From Branchiostoma floridae (Eukaryota > Chordata > Leptocardii > Amphioxiformes > Branchiostomatidae), in assembly GCF_000003815.2 (NCBI RefSeq), contig NC_049990.1:14115059-14179058 (forward strand): a stretch of 64,000 bases of DNA, in the 5' to 3' direction. The translations under genes and the position numbers were made by a program. How positions within the stretch are numbered: the stretch's first letter is position 1; every line of letters begins with the position of its first letter. Below, piece after piece: positions 53,015 to 63,955 of this stretch. Under the pieces are notes generated by a model. The model did no database searches. It had not been told where the DNA came from and was given only the letters and a program-made list of their open reading frames with translations.

Positions 53015-53588
53015 TGTTATGTATTGTATTTTATGTCATACCTGTGACGCGAAAACGTTCGATACGGGTGTTTCGGACCGGCTGTTTCGAGTGGCCCGAG
53101 TACGGCGCCATCGAAAGTTCGAATTCCTGATTCGGACGTTGGAACATTACTGTTGCAACGCTGTTTTTTTCGAGGGCACCAAATTTTTTCAACTTCTTGC
53201 GCATTTCGCATCAAAACATGGGTTTTCTCAGGTGGGTATGACATAAATAAAATACAACACGGTGTATTCCGCATCACCCTCGGTCTCAGCCCTCCCGCGG
53301 TCGGGCTGATACCTTGGGCGATACGGAATACACCGTGTTGTATTCTATATGTATCGTATATTTTGAATTTGTTTATTGTAACTGTCGCGTTCTGGCGGCC
53401 CTTCTTTGGAGTAAACAACAACAACTTGACGTGCTCGAGCGGGCGGTCGCTCCGTTCGAAGAAGGGTGTTCTAGAACCGCCAGAACGTGACCAGTAATGT
53501 GATTCAAAATAAAAGCAGTCTTGTTTTGATCGTCCTACAAGTGTGACGTTTGTCTTGTGTCTCCGTCTGGTCGGTCCTCCCTCCAACA
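53015..53588 (+). repeat. 3' LTR (574 bp, carries an insertion)
   Basis: Begins TGTTATGTATTG and ends CCCTCCAACA. It matches the 5' LTR except for 53030-53349. Confidence 0.85.
53030..53349. mobile_element. 320-bp foldback insertion in the 3' LTR
   Basis: Flanked by TGTAT (53025-53029, 53350-53354). It contains inverted TTATGTCATACC/GGTATGACATAA and, nearer the right end, AATACAACACGGTGTATTCC and its complement ~50 bp apart. It is absent from the 5' LTR and related to 46265-46600. Confidence 0.75.
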
Positions 53589-53592
53589 CATG

Positions 53593-54895
53593 TACGATTT
53601 TAGGTTCCACTGAAGAATACCACAGTAGAGATTTACTCCGTATGCATTCCACAATGACAGTAGCGGAAGCTAATTGCTGGGCCTTTAGTCGTTGCGTCAA
53701 CATTTTGCTTACTGGAACGCGGCCGCTTTACCTTTAAAGTTTTTATAATTTGTTTTGTATTCTTGTGGCACTCCACAAAATAAGTTGTGTTCTAACGCTA
53801 TGAAAGGAAGTGATTGTGCCTTCACCGGCGTAGCTGGCAACACTTTTTTCGGAACGGAAAATGCTTTTATCCTTAAGGTCGTAGACTTGTCTCTTTATAA
53901 CTGTTTGATTATAAAGGGCAACCTCCGGTGGAGAAACACGTCCTCGGTAAAACCGTGGTCAGAAAGAGAGCGCCCGAGGGGTATAACGACTTTGTTGCAG
54001 CCCCCAAGAGTTCAACAGAAAAAAAAAAAACTGAAGAAGGGCTTAAATGTATTGTGGTCCAACAAGCATGACACATGATTGAGGCAACTGTTGGATTCCT
54101 CCAGACACGGCAAGCGAGGGTGATGATGGTTATAGTGGTCAAGTTCCACAGCTGACCCCTGAAGAGCTCGTGTATAGAAAGCTACATGTCTGTGAACAAA
54201 GACTTGGATTGGTTTCCGTGTCGACATTAAATTGAGAGAAAAATTGAAGCTGTTTGATTTGAAACTGTTTATGTGCAGAAAACTCATTACATGTCACATT
54301 TCTCAGTGTTTTAATATTTTCTAAAGAGCCCATAACTGTCACATCAAAACTAAATCTGACCATCTGTGAGTCAGGATGTATAAATAGATTGAGACTACAG
54401 ACCCTTCTGTCAGACTGTGCATTTTACACAAAACATGATTGCAATTTTCTAAAAAAAGAAATACGTTCTATCTTTTTTCACAGGTTGATGATGAATCGAG
54501 AATTGAAATAGAGGTGGTGACAAACATTTAATATCCAGTGGTTCTTGAAGAAAAAAAGGACGAATAACTGCCAATAAGGCAAAACGTTTCACAGGAAATG
54601 GGGACTTGGTCAACTTCGTAAAGGACGTTATATAACTGTTGGCGACCCAAACAGGAAACCTAGTACATGTATCTCCAAACACATTGATTATATCATAGAG
54701 AACGAGACTGTAGCAAACATGTCTGTTGAGCAACAAGTTCATTGTGGGAATTCTGTACAGGTGCAACAATGTGGTTTGTTTGTTGACAAAAAACATGGCC
54801 AACTATCCGCTAGTCCCGATACTTGTCTGCCTCGAGAGAGTAAACACCACTTGAAGATGTTGATCAAGAACAATCACACTTCCCCCTAAAGCTGT
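53593..54895. other. No supported gene
   Basis: A plus-strand frame (53755-54078, YSCGTPQNKLCSNAMKGSDC...) is open but unrecognised. The remainder shows no domain or repeat. Confidence 0.3.
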
Positions 54896-55195
54896 TGTAA
54901 CAGTGATATATATACATGTAGAATGTACTTAAAAAGTAGCCAGCGACATCGTGCTGGCCGCGCGTGGGATTACGTGGTGAGAGCACGTGATCCACGCGTG
55001 GCCGATCACATGTCGCTGGTGAAAGTAGAATATCGAATAACGTTAGATTTTGAAAGTTAGTTAGTCAGTTAGAGAACGCCGATCGTAAAAGTAGGTCATG
55101 TTTGCTTTTACTTGTTATTTTTGTCTTGTCTTACCAATAAACTCATCCGCTTTCAGAACAACGTGAGTTCGACCTTCAATCTCTAGACCGTTACA
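54896..55195 (+). repeat. LTR (300 bp) of the Gypsy-type element
   Basis: Starts TGTAAC and ends GTTACA, perfect 6-bp inverted ends. It has a TATATATA box at about 54907 and AATAAA at about 55136, in promoter-then-polyA order. Confidence 0.8.
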
Positions 55196-55210
55196 TGGTT
55201 CCCACACCGG
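55196..55210 (+). promoter_or_regulatory. tRNA-Glu primer-binding site
   Basis: TGGTTCCCACACCGG, directly after the LTR, complementary over 15 bases to the 3' end of metazoan tRNA-Glu(UUC) as I recall it (CCGGTGTGGGAA-CCA). Confidence 0.8.
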
Positions 55211-55289
55211 CTCACGTTGCTCTTTGGCGTTTTGTATCCTGATTTTCGCTAAAATTCGGAATTCCGTTAAATTTCTGAGTCCCAACATT

Positions 55290-55367
55290 ATGGCCGAGTA
55301 CCCGATTCTTACATCGTATCTGAATAATTGTTGTCTAGGGCCAGGGTCTGTATGGTTTCAGCTGTAA
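55290..55367 (+). pseudogene. Truncated gag start
   Basis: An ATG 80 bp after the primer site opens 25 codons (MAEYPILTSYLNNCCLG...) to a stop. It is probably the gag N-terminus cut by the internal deletion. Confidence 0.4.
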
Positions 55368-55589
55368 AGATCATTCGTCATTTGTTTGTTCTGTGTAGCC
55401 ATGGACCCTCTTACAGGTTGAAGTGGTTTTCAGTGTTGTTTCTATGGAACCAGTGCTTGTGACTGCGACACAGTTTTAGCCGGGTGTCGTGTAGCGTTTG
55501 AAAGCGAAGAGAAAGTCAGACGATCCACTCACGTCCTCTCCTTTTCTTTGATAAGTTCCGCGTGGTATAGCCTGCAGTGGTATTTTGGT

Positions 55590-56019
55590 AATTAGGGCAT
55601 GGGAGGACAGTTTTTTGTTTGTGGTGACCAAGCCTACATGGATCAGGGCATTGACAGGGTCTGCGCCTGTGGCCGGAGTAGGGGCACCAACTTGGAAGTC
55701 CGTCCCATTTAGGTTATTTCGGTACAAGGGAGCCGAGGAGGAGAGACTGAAATGTGTTTGGGTGGAGACGTTTTGGCGAGTACTGACAGCATTGCAGCGC
55801 ACACTGCAGGAGCGATTTGTGTTACTATGTCGACAGTCTGTTCCATTTGTAAAGTTTTCCGGGAAACCGTTTGAAGAAGGAGACCTAGTCGTGGTCTTGA
55901 CTTATGAAATTCAAGACATACGTTGTACTCGGGACACTGTGGTAGTCCATTTTGAAAACCTAAAACCGTTTAAACCCCAACAGGACGACCCAGACTACGA
56001 ACCAAGGGCAGAGAGTTAA
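55590..56019 (+). pseudogene. Gypsy integrase C-terminal tail
   Basis: The end of the frame reads FSGKPFEEGDLVVVLTYEIQ, then TRDTVVVHFENLKPFKPQQD, to a stop at 56019. GPY-like strand, YxIQ, then VVHFxxLKPF is the end of Gypsy integrases, the part that follows the catalytic core and contacts target DNA. The upstream ~80 codons (TWIRALTGSAPVAGVG...) are not integrase and may be read-in sequence. The DDE core is absent. Confidence 0.65.
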
Positions 56020-58811
56020 CCTCAGCGGCCTAAGCGTCGCCGCCGCCACCCTTCGCCAGGACCCGTAATTACCCGGGACAACTCGAACCCGGGGAGCTCT
56101 TTATTCTATGTTGCAGAATCAACCTCGCCTAACACTTCTCCAAAGAAACGCCGGACACACGCGGTTCAGCAGGAACACCCAATGAAGTCCTGTATTAAAC
56201 GTAGCCCAGTCAAATATTTTCACCTGTAAAATGGAAACATCAAATGCCTGCATTATCTTTAACAGGGTCTCTGTCAAGAGCCACAAGTCTCCCAGAGTCA
56301 CTTAATTGTCAAAAAAGGTTGCAAAGCAGGGTGATTGGGAAGGAGCAAGACTCCTTTTAAGGCAAACCAATAGAATATACATGAAACAGTACCACTGCAC
56401 CCTTGCAGCAGTTCTACCTGAGCTGCACAGTCCGTCTGCTGAAGACGTGAGAGCAAAAAGAATGCAAATCACGCGAAAAGTTACAGATCAAATCAAGCAG
56501 ACAATTAGGAGACAAACTGATTTACCAGTGACGCTTGGTAGTGGCGAGTCCTTCAACGCACGGAAATCCTGGCGTATATAGCAGAAGAATTTGAAACAGG
56601 AGAGGTCGCTGAAAAGCGTGATTAAAGTGCGGAAAGAACCCCTCTCAAAGGTATGCTAAAACGCTCTACGAAACAGCAGTTATGTTTGGGAGGTAAAATG
56701 GATTACAGTTCAATGAACGTCCAGGAAATGAAGAAACGCCTGGAAGAATTGAATGAAACAACAGATGGGGAAACTGAAGCGTGTAGAGTCTACTAGACAT
56801 CTCTCATACTGGGAGGACGGGGCTGGTATAGCGTGGATACATACTCCATCTAGTCTACAATCTATATGATCCTTGTATTTTTTCTCAATAATGAAGAACA
56901 TTTTGATAAATAAAAAGTTAAGATCAATGTCCAAAGTAAAGTGAAGAGGCTCGAGTTGTATATGATCGATGGCTGTGTAGACTCAGATGAAGAACAACTA
57001 ATGCATGCAGAGACAAGGTGAGGTGATCTCCCATCTATGTCAGTACCTAGGTGACAGATGGGCTTGAATACAAAAACGTCCTATGATTCTTTAAACGTGT
57101 ATTAGAAAGTATGGAATATGCAAGAACTACTAGAAAAACTGTGTTTAGTGGGATAAAAACGTTAGTTATGGAACTGAAGGGGGAGACATTAGAAATGTGG
57201 TGCTATTCCAGAGGACCTTTTCAAGACACAGTTTCCTCAGTACTATTATTTCATTCAAACAATGGCAGTGGATCCGGCTACTATGATCTGTTGGTTAGCA
57301 ACTCTTTTCTTGAAGAAAAAAAGGATATTTGCTGTTTGTTCATAGTGTCATAAGATTTGCAACTTCCTTTATCTGATATGTTTCCTTCTTTAAGCACATC
57401 TAACTCCAACGTTAAGTCTGGCTGTCCCCAGGAAAGTAAGAAAAAAATGTTCATTTCTCCTGTGACATGTGCAAATATGCCACAGCCTGGAGTTCTTGGT
57501 TATCACTTCACCATTCCAGTTCGACCCAATCAGATTCATTTCAGCAGTTTGAAATAACAGAAGTGGAATAAGAGGAATACTTAACAATGTGTAACAAACA
57601 TTGTTTCTATTGTTTGCAAAAATACATAAATCATTTAAATAAATTGCAGTCCAGTTTTTACGGGTTAAAGAGCAAAACATTACATGGACGAAGAAAAACA
57701 ATCACAAGCTCAAACAATTTTCAAACATCACTCATTCAGGGGGCAGAACATCAGCTCAATTACAGTGAAAACGTAAGAAACTTATAGGTGCCGTATCTCT
57801 ACACGCATAAACATGAAGTGACGAGCTAATGACTATTTCAGGCTTAACTCGATTAGGTGTCAGTGTGGAATAATAGTTTTACGTAAACGTTTTCTCCTCT
57901 GTGCGGCAATCCATAATGCGTTAATGTTCTAGAAATCGACTCCTAATAGAATAGGGAGCAGTGGCAGTAATATTAATGGATAAATGTGCCTGGCAAGAGT
58001 CCGAGATTGTATAAAACGTAAAATACTAAAGACTTCAGGACGCATACTCATGAAGACACGTAGTGACAGGAACACACTAAAGACGCCACTATGGACCTTG
58101 CGGCTAGAACTGTCTGCCTGTACTAGACTGGAATGCGAATATCAAGTTACCAGTATTCCCGCGCGCTGCAAGCTCGTCTCGACATTGACATAGCAAACGT
58201 TTAAGGTCTCTTCCTAAGAGGCCAAAGAGAAGTAAACAATCACTGTGAATCATATTGTTTGCATTTTTAATGCAATTCGAGCTTTGTAGCAAGGTATTTC
58301 TATTAAAGACAAAGTCAGTTGTGTTTTAAATCTCCCAGTGTGCAAAAGTCGCTTGTGTTTTAAATCTCCCGGTGTGCAAATGATCTGAATCAATTTTTTG
58401 TTGACATGTTCATTTTTATTCTTTAATAAAGAGTAGATATTAAAAGTAATAAGATAGGCACAAAAGCGGCAACTCATGCAACTGGATATGGTTTTGGAAA
58501 TGGTCAATCATTCAGTTGCTTGAGTAACTGCTTTTTGGCATTTTTATTCTTTTATAGCAGAGTATATGCAGGCTAATTCAAGACTTGTTAGGCTGCGTTA
58601 ATACATTAGCAAAAGGATCCTGCTATTGTGAACGATGCAAGGACTTTGTGAGAAGAACGCGTAAGATAAAGGCTCTATAGCTCAAATGAACAAGGCGTTG
58701 ACAACAATGAGCCATACCTGATAGAAGAAATCTTTGAAATAAAAGAATGGAGGACAATGACATGTTATACGTAATGAGTGTTTTATCACATGTGAACAAA
58801 ACACATTACAG
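56020..58811 (+). other. Scattered exon-like pieces, unassigned
   Basis: Plus-strand fragments look protein-like but do not join. They include AKQGDWEGARLLLRQTNRIY (56306-56581), a SAP-like MDYSSMNVQEMKKRLEELNE (56697-56795), LELYMIDGCVDSDEEQLMHA (56950-57020), a Ser/Gly-rich HSNNGSGSGYYDLLVSNSFL (57111-57353), and NMPQPGVLGYHFTIPVRPNQ (57357-57557). They may be exons of a decayed TE gene ending at 58812-59027. A 33-bp direct duplication lies at 58318-58385. Confidence 0.25.
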
Positions 58812-59027
58812 GTACAAAAAAATTCCCATATCAAAAGAAAGAAAAAAGTTTGGGAAAGCAAAGATGCCCTTCCAGCGGGAATGATCGCAAAGTGCAAAAG
58901 AGGAAAAAGACGTAGACTGCAGCCAACTGTTTACTACACTGAACATTTGTTTGGGAAAACCAGCAACATTACCTTATTGAAAAAGCCTGATGATGGACCA
59001 AATTGGTTAAATTTCAATCACATCTAA
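58812..59027 (+). CDS. Possible terminal exon of unknown TE gene
   Basis: After a CATTACAG acceptor, a 71-codon frame runs VQKNSHIKRKKKVWESKDAL, AKCKRGKRRRLQPTVYYTEH and KPDDGPNWLNFNHI to TAA. Very basic in the middle. Not recognised. Confidence 0.3.
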   Translation, partial: VQKNSHIKRKKKVWESKDALPAGMIAKCKRGKRRRLQPTVYYTEHLFGKTSNITLLKKPDDGPNWLNFNHI

Positions 59028-60780
59028 GACATCTAAGACAAGGTGAAATGTAAAGATACTACCGCATTTTCTTAAATGCCATTTTCCTTTTTAAATTATT
59101 GCAAAGTAAAACGATGATGCAATAATAATACAATTTTTATCAGAATGTTTCGAATAATGGCAACAGACAATAACGTATCAAAAATGCAATACTGTTTTTA
59201 AATGTACATTATTCATGACTGACTTCTCTATTATACGTTTTAAGAGAATACTATCTATTTCCTTAATATAGATATAGATAACGAGAACGATTACTAAATA
59301 TTTCCAAGCTAGGTGGCAAACTTTCTCCTGCCCGTTACGTCACAGATAATTGTCAACGTTCCGCGAATTTTGCTAACAGCGGTTGTCAGAAATTACTTGT
59401 AACGTAAACTAAATGCTAATTAACTTCATAGTACATTTCACCCATTTCTGGACATGCATGCAGTTTTTAGCAAAAGAGTCACCACTACCCAACTTGCTGA
59501 AAGTTTCAGACCTACGGACTGCATCACTTTTTAAAATTCATTGCTCGTTCAAATCTTTACAGTGAAATACAGTGATTTTAAAGGAAAATTAGTAGAAAAA
59601 GAGATTCATAAAAAAAATGCTTGTTGTGAATTTTTTGTCCTCCTTTTCTTCTTTATTTTTGGATACTAATGGGGAACGCAGATTTTGAAATGGATAGAAC
59701 TGCACTTAACTTGCTGGAATTCTGTCAACCTTGAGCCATGCATGGTGTGTTTAGCCAGTACTTTTACATTAAGCAAGGGGCTCCCCTATTGATTTTTATT
59801 GGCTTTACCTAAGCCGGTATCCGGCACATACCAGTCTCTCAAGCTCAGGGTTGGCGGAGGGAAGTTTTTGAAACTATGAGGAGTTTAGGATGCTTCTTGG
59901 TGAGTCATTATCTTTGCAGAAGACATCTTGTAGTATTAGGTTCTAGTATAAGATTCTATTGCTGTCTGGTTACTTCACACGGCGTAAGGCAATAATTTTC
60001 AAACAAAATAACTGATATTAGACATTATTCATCCTTCCGTAAGGTCTGTATACTTTTATTTTTAATCACTAAAGAAAAACATTGACGCTGCTGTTTGAAA
60101 CGTCTAAATAAATTGAATATATATCCAGCAGTAAGGATTAATTTTACTACATGCTTTAACTACATCCTGTATGACTAATCTGCAAAAACGTAATCTATTT
60201 TGTTGGTTTATCTGGAAATATACAATTTGCGTCCTTAGCTTTTCAAGCCTAATTCAGTAAGGGAAAGGGGAAATCATCAGAGTCAGTGCTGCGCTTTGGT
60301 TGATTTTTGTTTACGACGTTGACAAGGTAGACAAGGTTACCAACTCTGTAAACAGTGGGCTGCGGTAGCCGTCACGATGTGCAGCATTAAGCAAACTGGG
60401 CTTCTGCGTGGTCGAAGATTTAACGGTGATACCGAAATGGTAAACACCTCCACAACTAAAATGCCAAACCATTCTGCTTCCACAAGTTAGGTACCAAACT
60501 AGTCTGACCGTCGTCTCTGCAAACAGAAAACTTCGGGAGTGCGAAGGTGTCCGGCAGTCTTCTTTTGGTCCCAGAATGAGTACTGTCTATAATAAACTTT
60601 TCCTTTTAAAAAACATCTTAAGTGCAGAGATGAGGCTACAAGCAGAATTCTAGCCATGCAAGAGCAACAACTTGGGGCGGTTAAGATCATATCGCACCGC
60701 GGATGACACGTGAGGTTTAAAACAGTAACAACATCATTGCATATTAGCATTTTTCGCCCCCCTGAACTATGTAAATAATA
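59028..60780. other. No gene seen
   Basis: At 60090-60125 GCTGTTTGAAACGTCTAAAT repeats the 3' half of the Penelope hammerhead-like motif at 16.26 kb, without the CTGATGA half. Confidence 0.4.
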
Positions 60781-60784
60781 TTAA

Positions 60785-61044
60785 ATGAGGAGGGGGAGCT
60801 GCTTAGTGGTAACGGGTAGTTATACATTGAAAGGGAAGACGGTTTCATCCACACAATGGAGATGTGCAGTTAGAAACAAAAACATCAGCTGCGCTGCTAC
60901 AGTAATCCAAACTGCAAATGGGTACAAACCAGGCTCACCAAACCACTCCCACACAGCAAGCCAGGATGCTGAGCTGCGGACAAGAATCAGTGCTGAGCTA
61001 CAGGCAAAGTGCAATACGGATTCATCAGGGCTCCATGCACAAGG
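60785..61044 (+). CDS. FLYWCH-type zinc-finger exon
   Basis: An open plus-strand frame reads RRGSCLVVTGSYTLKGKTVS, TQWRCAVRNKNISCAATVIQ and NGYKPGSPNHSHTASQDAEL, ending near a GG|GTAAGC donor. WRC...C...H.H after a GS.L...G.Y lead is the FLYWCH finger, which in invertebrates often precedes MULE-type transposases. No transposase follows in the window. Confidence 0.55.
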
Positions 61045-62750
61045 GTAAGCCTGTGGGAGCTGCCCTACAGACAATGAATCATAAATCCACAAGAGGAAAG
61101 AGGCAGTAATGGAAAGGTAACTGTACTTGTCCAGCAGGTCAGTAGTATAGTTTCTAGCAGGATTTTATGCCACACCTTATATTATTACAATAAGGACCAG
61201 GAGATACAATTGAACTAACAACACCAAGTTTATTTCCTTCTTGTCCTACATCATTGCACATAACCAGGGATAAATTGATCCCTATTACATAACAATCACG
61301 CAAGTAAGATGTTTCGAATATGACAACTCATGAGACAAGAAAGAAAAATACTATTTTACTTATTGAATCAGCAAAAATGATGTCATCGATTTTGCTGCAG
61401 CATTCGATGTCTTTTTTTTTGTCTCTCTGGTACATGCAAGCATTTGTCAGTATTGTGCTATTACGTGCTTGAGAAGGCTGGTCGGGGAGACAATACATTC
61501 AGTTACTGAGAGAAGGCAAACGTGGCGCAAGCCTAAAAAGCTCCACCCCCTGTACTCCCGTGGGACGTTCATATCCAGATAATTCAAGTTACAAAACCAC
61601 TAACGCTACTTGTATAGAAAATTACATGTATAGGATATAGCACAGACTTTGAGCAACACCGATGGCACACTTGAGTCTTTAGCAGATTAAATGCCCAATT
61701 TATTGGACAAAGAAAATAGTGGCCAGATCCGTAAATCTCCTTGATATGCTGTAACACTTCTTTGTTAAGTCTTCTGGGTGCACGTGAGGGAAGTGATATT
61801 GTCATGAAACATAAACCGTCCTCGTTTATCAGTGAGGAAGTGGTAAGTCGTGCATGGATGGAGGTGCGGTGTTGTGTTCCTTTGGGTCTATGCGGTTATG
61901 CAGATACCAAAATTTAAAGTGGACACGGTAGTCATATTTTCCCGGCCGTAAATTAATTTCCGTCAAGACTACCGTTAGTGTCACTAAAACCGAGGATGGT
62001 GCCACTGAGCCCCACGGAAATCCCAGAGACAGGCAGGCCAAAGTGTCGACACACCGAGAAGGCCCCAACGGCGGTGCTGACCAAAGACTCCGTCCTGGAC
62101 AGCGAGAAGGTACAAGTGTCAGTGCTGACAAGGCATCGCAATGAACACCAAAAAGGCCCCCGTGGCGTTTAGGTAAATTATGCACCTTGGTCATCCAGAA
62201 AGACCAGCAATATATCTTAATACGCTAAAAACAAGCTTGACTTCAGCATCTAATTCAAGTTAGAAACGGTCTCAGCCAAATAAACTCATTTCCAGTAATC
62301 TGTCTATAGTTGTTGCACCTAAAAACAGATTATTGATCGCCCTTTCACCATTCCAAGTCTGTTCTCCTATGGCCCTGCTCGTAACAATGTCGCTACAGTG
62401 TCGTCTCCGATTACCAAACGCCCTCCGATTTCCCGCGCGTTTTGTTATTGCGTCAGTTTCTCGAGCATCCGCAAAATAGGGTTATGGGCCCTACTAGAGA
62501 CCGAAAGTGTATTTTAAATCACAGACATCTAGGAGAAATTTGAGAGATTTATGCAAGACAAGCAAAAAATAGTAAACTTTGCAAATACTCGTTATAACCT
62601 ACCTGCATAAAATATTATCATGCGTAAACCAAAAGAAAACATTACATGTACATATATGTAACTTCATATAGCTTGAAATATTTACCAAAAGTTTCATCTC
62701 TCGGTTTTCTCATGCCATGGTTTGTTTTGTATACCACACATGCTCTATAC
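61045..62750. other. No supported gene
   Basis: A GC-richer patch at 61978-62172 is open on both strands (plus frame SLKPRMVPLSPTEIPETGRP), unrecognised. Confidence 0.3.
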
Positions 62751-62844
62751 ATTTGACATTTAAGAATAATTATCTTTCACTATTTAGGCCACTTGCCTTG
62801 CTACAAGGCCACGATAATTTTCCCTTTGTTATAACTATATTTTC

Positions 62845-63125
62845 ACTTTATTTATTTATTTTACCAGGAAATGACTCAGGTTTTTATAGATTCCATTTAT
62901 TTCATAGATTTGGACATAATGATGTATGTGTGTTGTTAAGCTGATTTGATCTTTACGTTGATTATGATATTTGTTCTTGTATTTATGTTTATTATAATTT
63001 GATGTATCATTGTTATGATTTCGGTATGGCGGCTTTAAAAATGTGTCCTTTGGCACCTTTTCCGCCATACCCTCCATTGTAATTGTATGAAGATAGTCCC
63101 TCCCCCCCAAAAAAGAAATGAAATA
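62845..63125 (-). mobile_element. LINE 3'-end fragment
   Basis: The minus strand ends ACCTGAGTCATTTCCTGG then TAAAATAAATAAATAAA, the same terminal sequence as the short tail at 40413-40475. This marks the 3' end of an L2-like family. An open frame in it (GMAEKVPKDTFLKPPYRNHN) is unrecognised. Confidence 0.45.
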
Positions 63126-63654
63126 AATTTCATGTTTGATTATGATTGGAATACAAGTCTGCAGAGGTTTAAGAGCATGGCAAAGTCACGACCAGGAATT
63201 GCCCTCTAGCCAGCCTGCTTGAAAAAGTACTACAAGACCACAACACGAGGAGACAGGCCTACAACAGTGAATCCGTCATAGACAACCGTCAGTGTAAAAA
63301 TAGTGCTTAAGTTATTACATTTAGACAAGAAGTAATTTTCTGTGTGTATTCGTTTGTGTTGTGAATAGAATCAAACTTGGTCCGTCTCTTTAAAACATCA
63401 CTCACAAGCATCTGATTTCCTTTTTATGTATCCGGTAACCGAAATGAATCTTCTATCAGAAAACACATACATAGTATATACTACATGTACGAAGAAACGA
63501 GTGCGTTAAGAGCAGCACCTGATGTAGGCTCGCCTGACGACGAGATGAATGACTAATTATATAATATATAAGTAGGAATGTAAGAAATGTTAAGACTCGA
63601 ACAAGGAAGCATCAGGTCAGTCTTATTCAGGTATATGTGGCTTAACAAGAATGC

Positions 63655-63955
63655 TCACGGAAATGCTTCCTACACTCTGCAGTCCATGCCACAGGCGAGT
63701 AGCGACACACGAGCCCCAGTAGAAGGTAGTGCTTCGTACACTCTGCAGTCTATGCCACAGGCTGGTAGCGATACATGAGCCCCATCAGATTAGGTAGTGC
63801 TTCGTACACTCTGCAGTCCATGCCACAGGCATACACGAGCCCCAACAGAAGGTAGTGCTTCGTACAGTCTGCAGTCCATGCCACAGACTGGTAGCGATAC
63901 ACGTGCACCAGCAGAAGGTAGTGCTTCGTACAGTCTGCAGTCCATGTTAAAGTTG
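63655..63955. repeat. ~66-bp minisatellite, partly coding
   Basis: About 4.5 units with GGTAGTGCTTCGTACACTCT and CTGCAGTCCATGCCACAGGC. A plus-strand frame (63587-63778) reads ASYTLQSMPQA...SDTRAPVEGS per unit, then stops in the second unit. One unit is ~12 bp short. Confidence 0.9.

Larger units (their letters stand above)
51330..53592 (+). mobile_element. Short non-autonomous LTR retrotransposon
   Basis: CATG flanks both sides (51330-51333, 53589-53592). The 5' LTR is 51334-51588, with a primer site at 51590, ~1.4 kb of non-coding interior, a polypurine tract GAGGGGGGAGGAA (53002-53014) and the 3' LTR 53015-53588. No protease, RT or integrase is present, so it would depend on another element. 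A gag-like remnant is possible at 51820-52085 but is not recognisable. Confidence 0.88.
54896..56019 (+). mobile_element. Internally deleted Gypsy-type LTR retrotransposon
   Basis: One 300-bp LTR, a primer site and the first codons of gag, then a jump to the integrase C-terminus. Almost all of gag-pol is missing and no 3' LTR was found. Confidence 0.75.
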
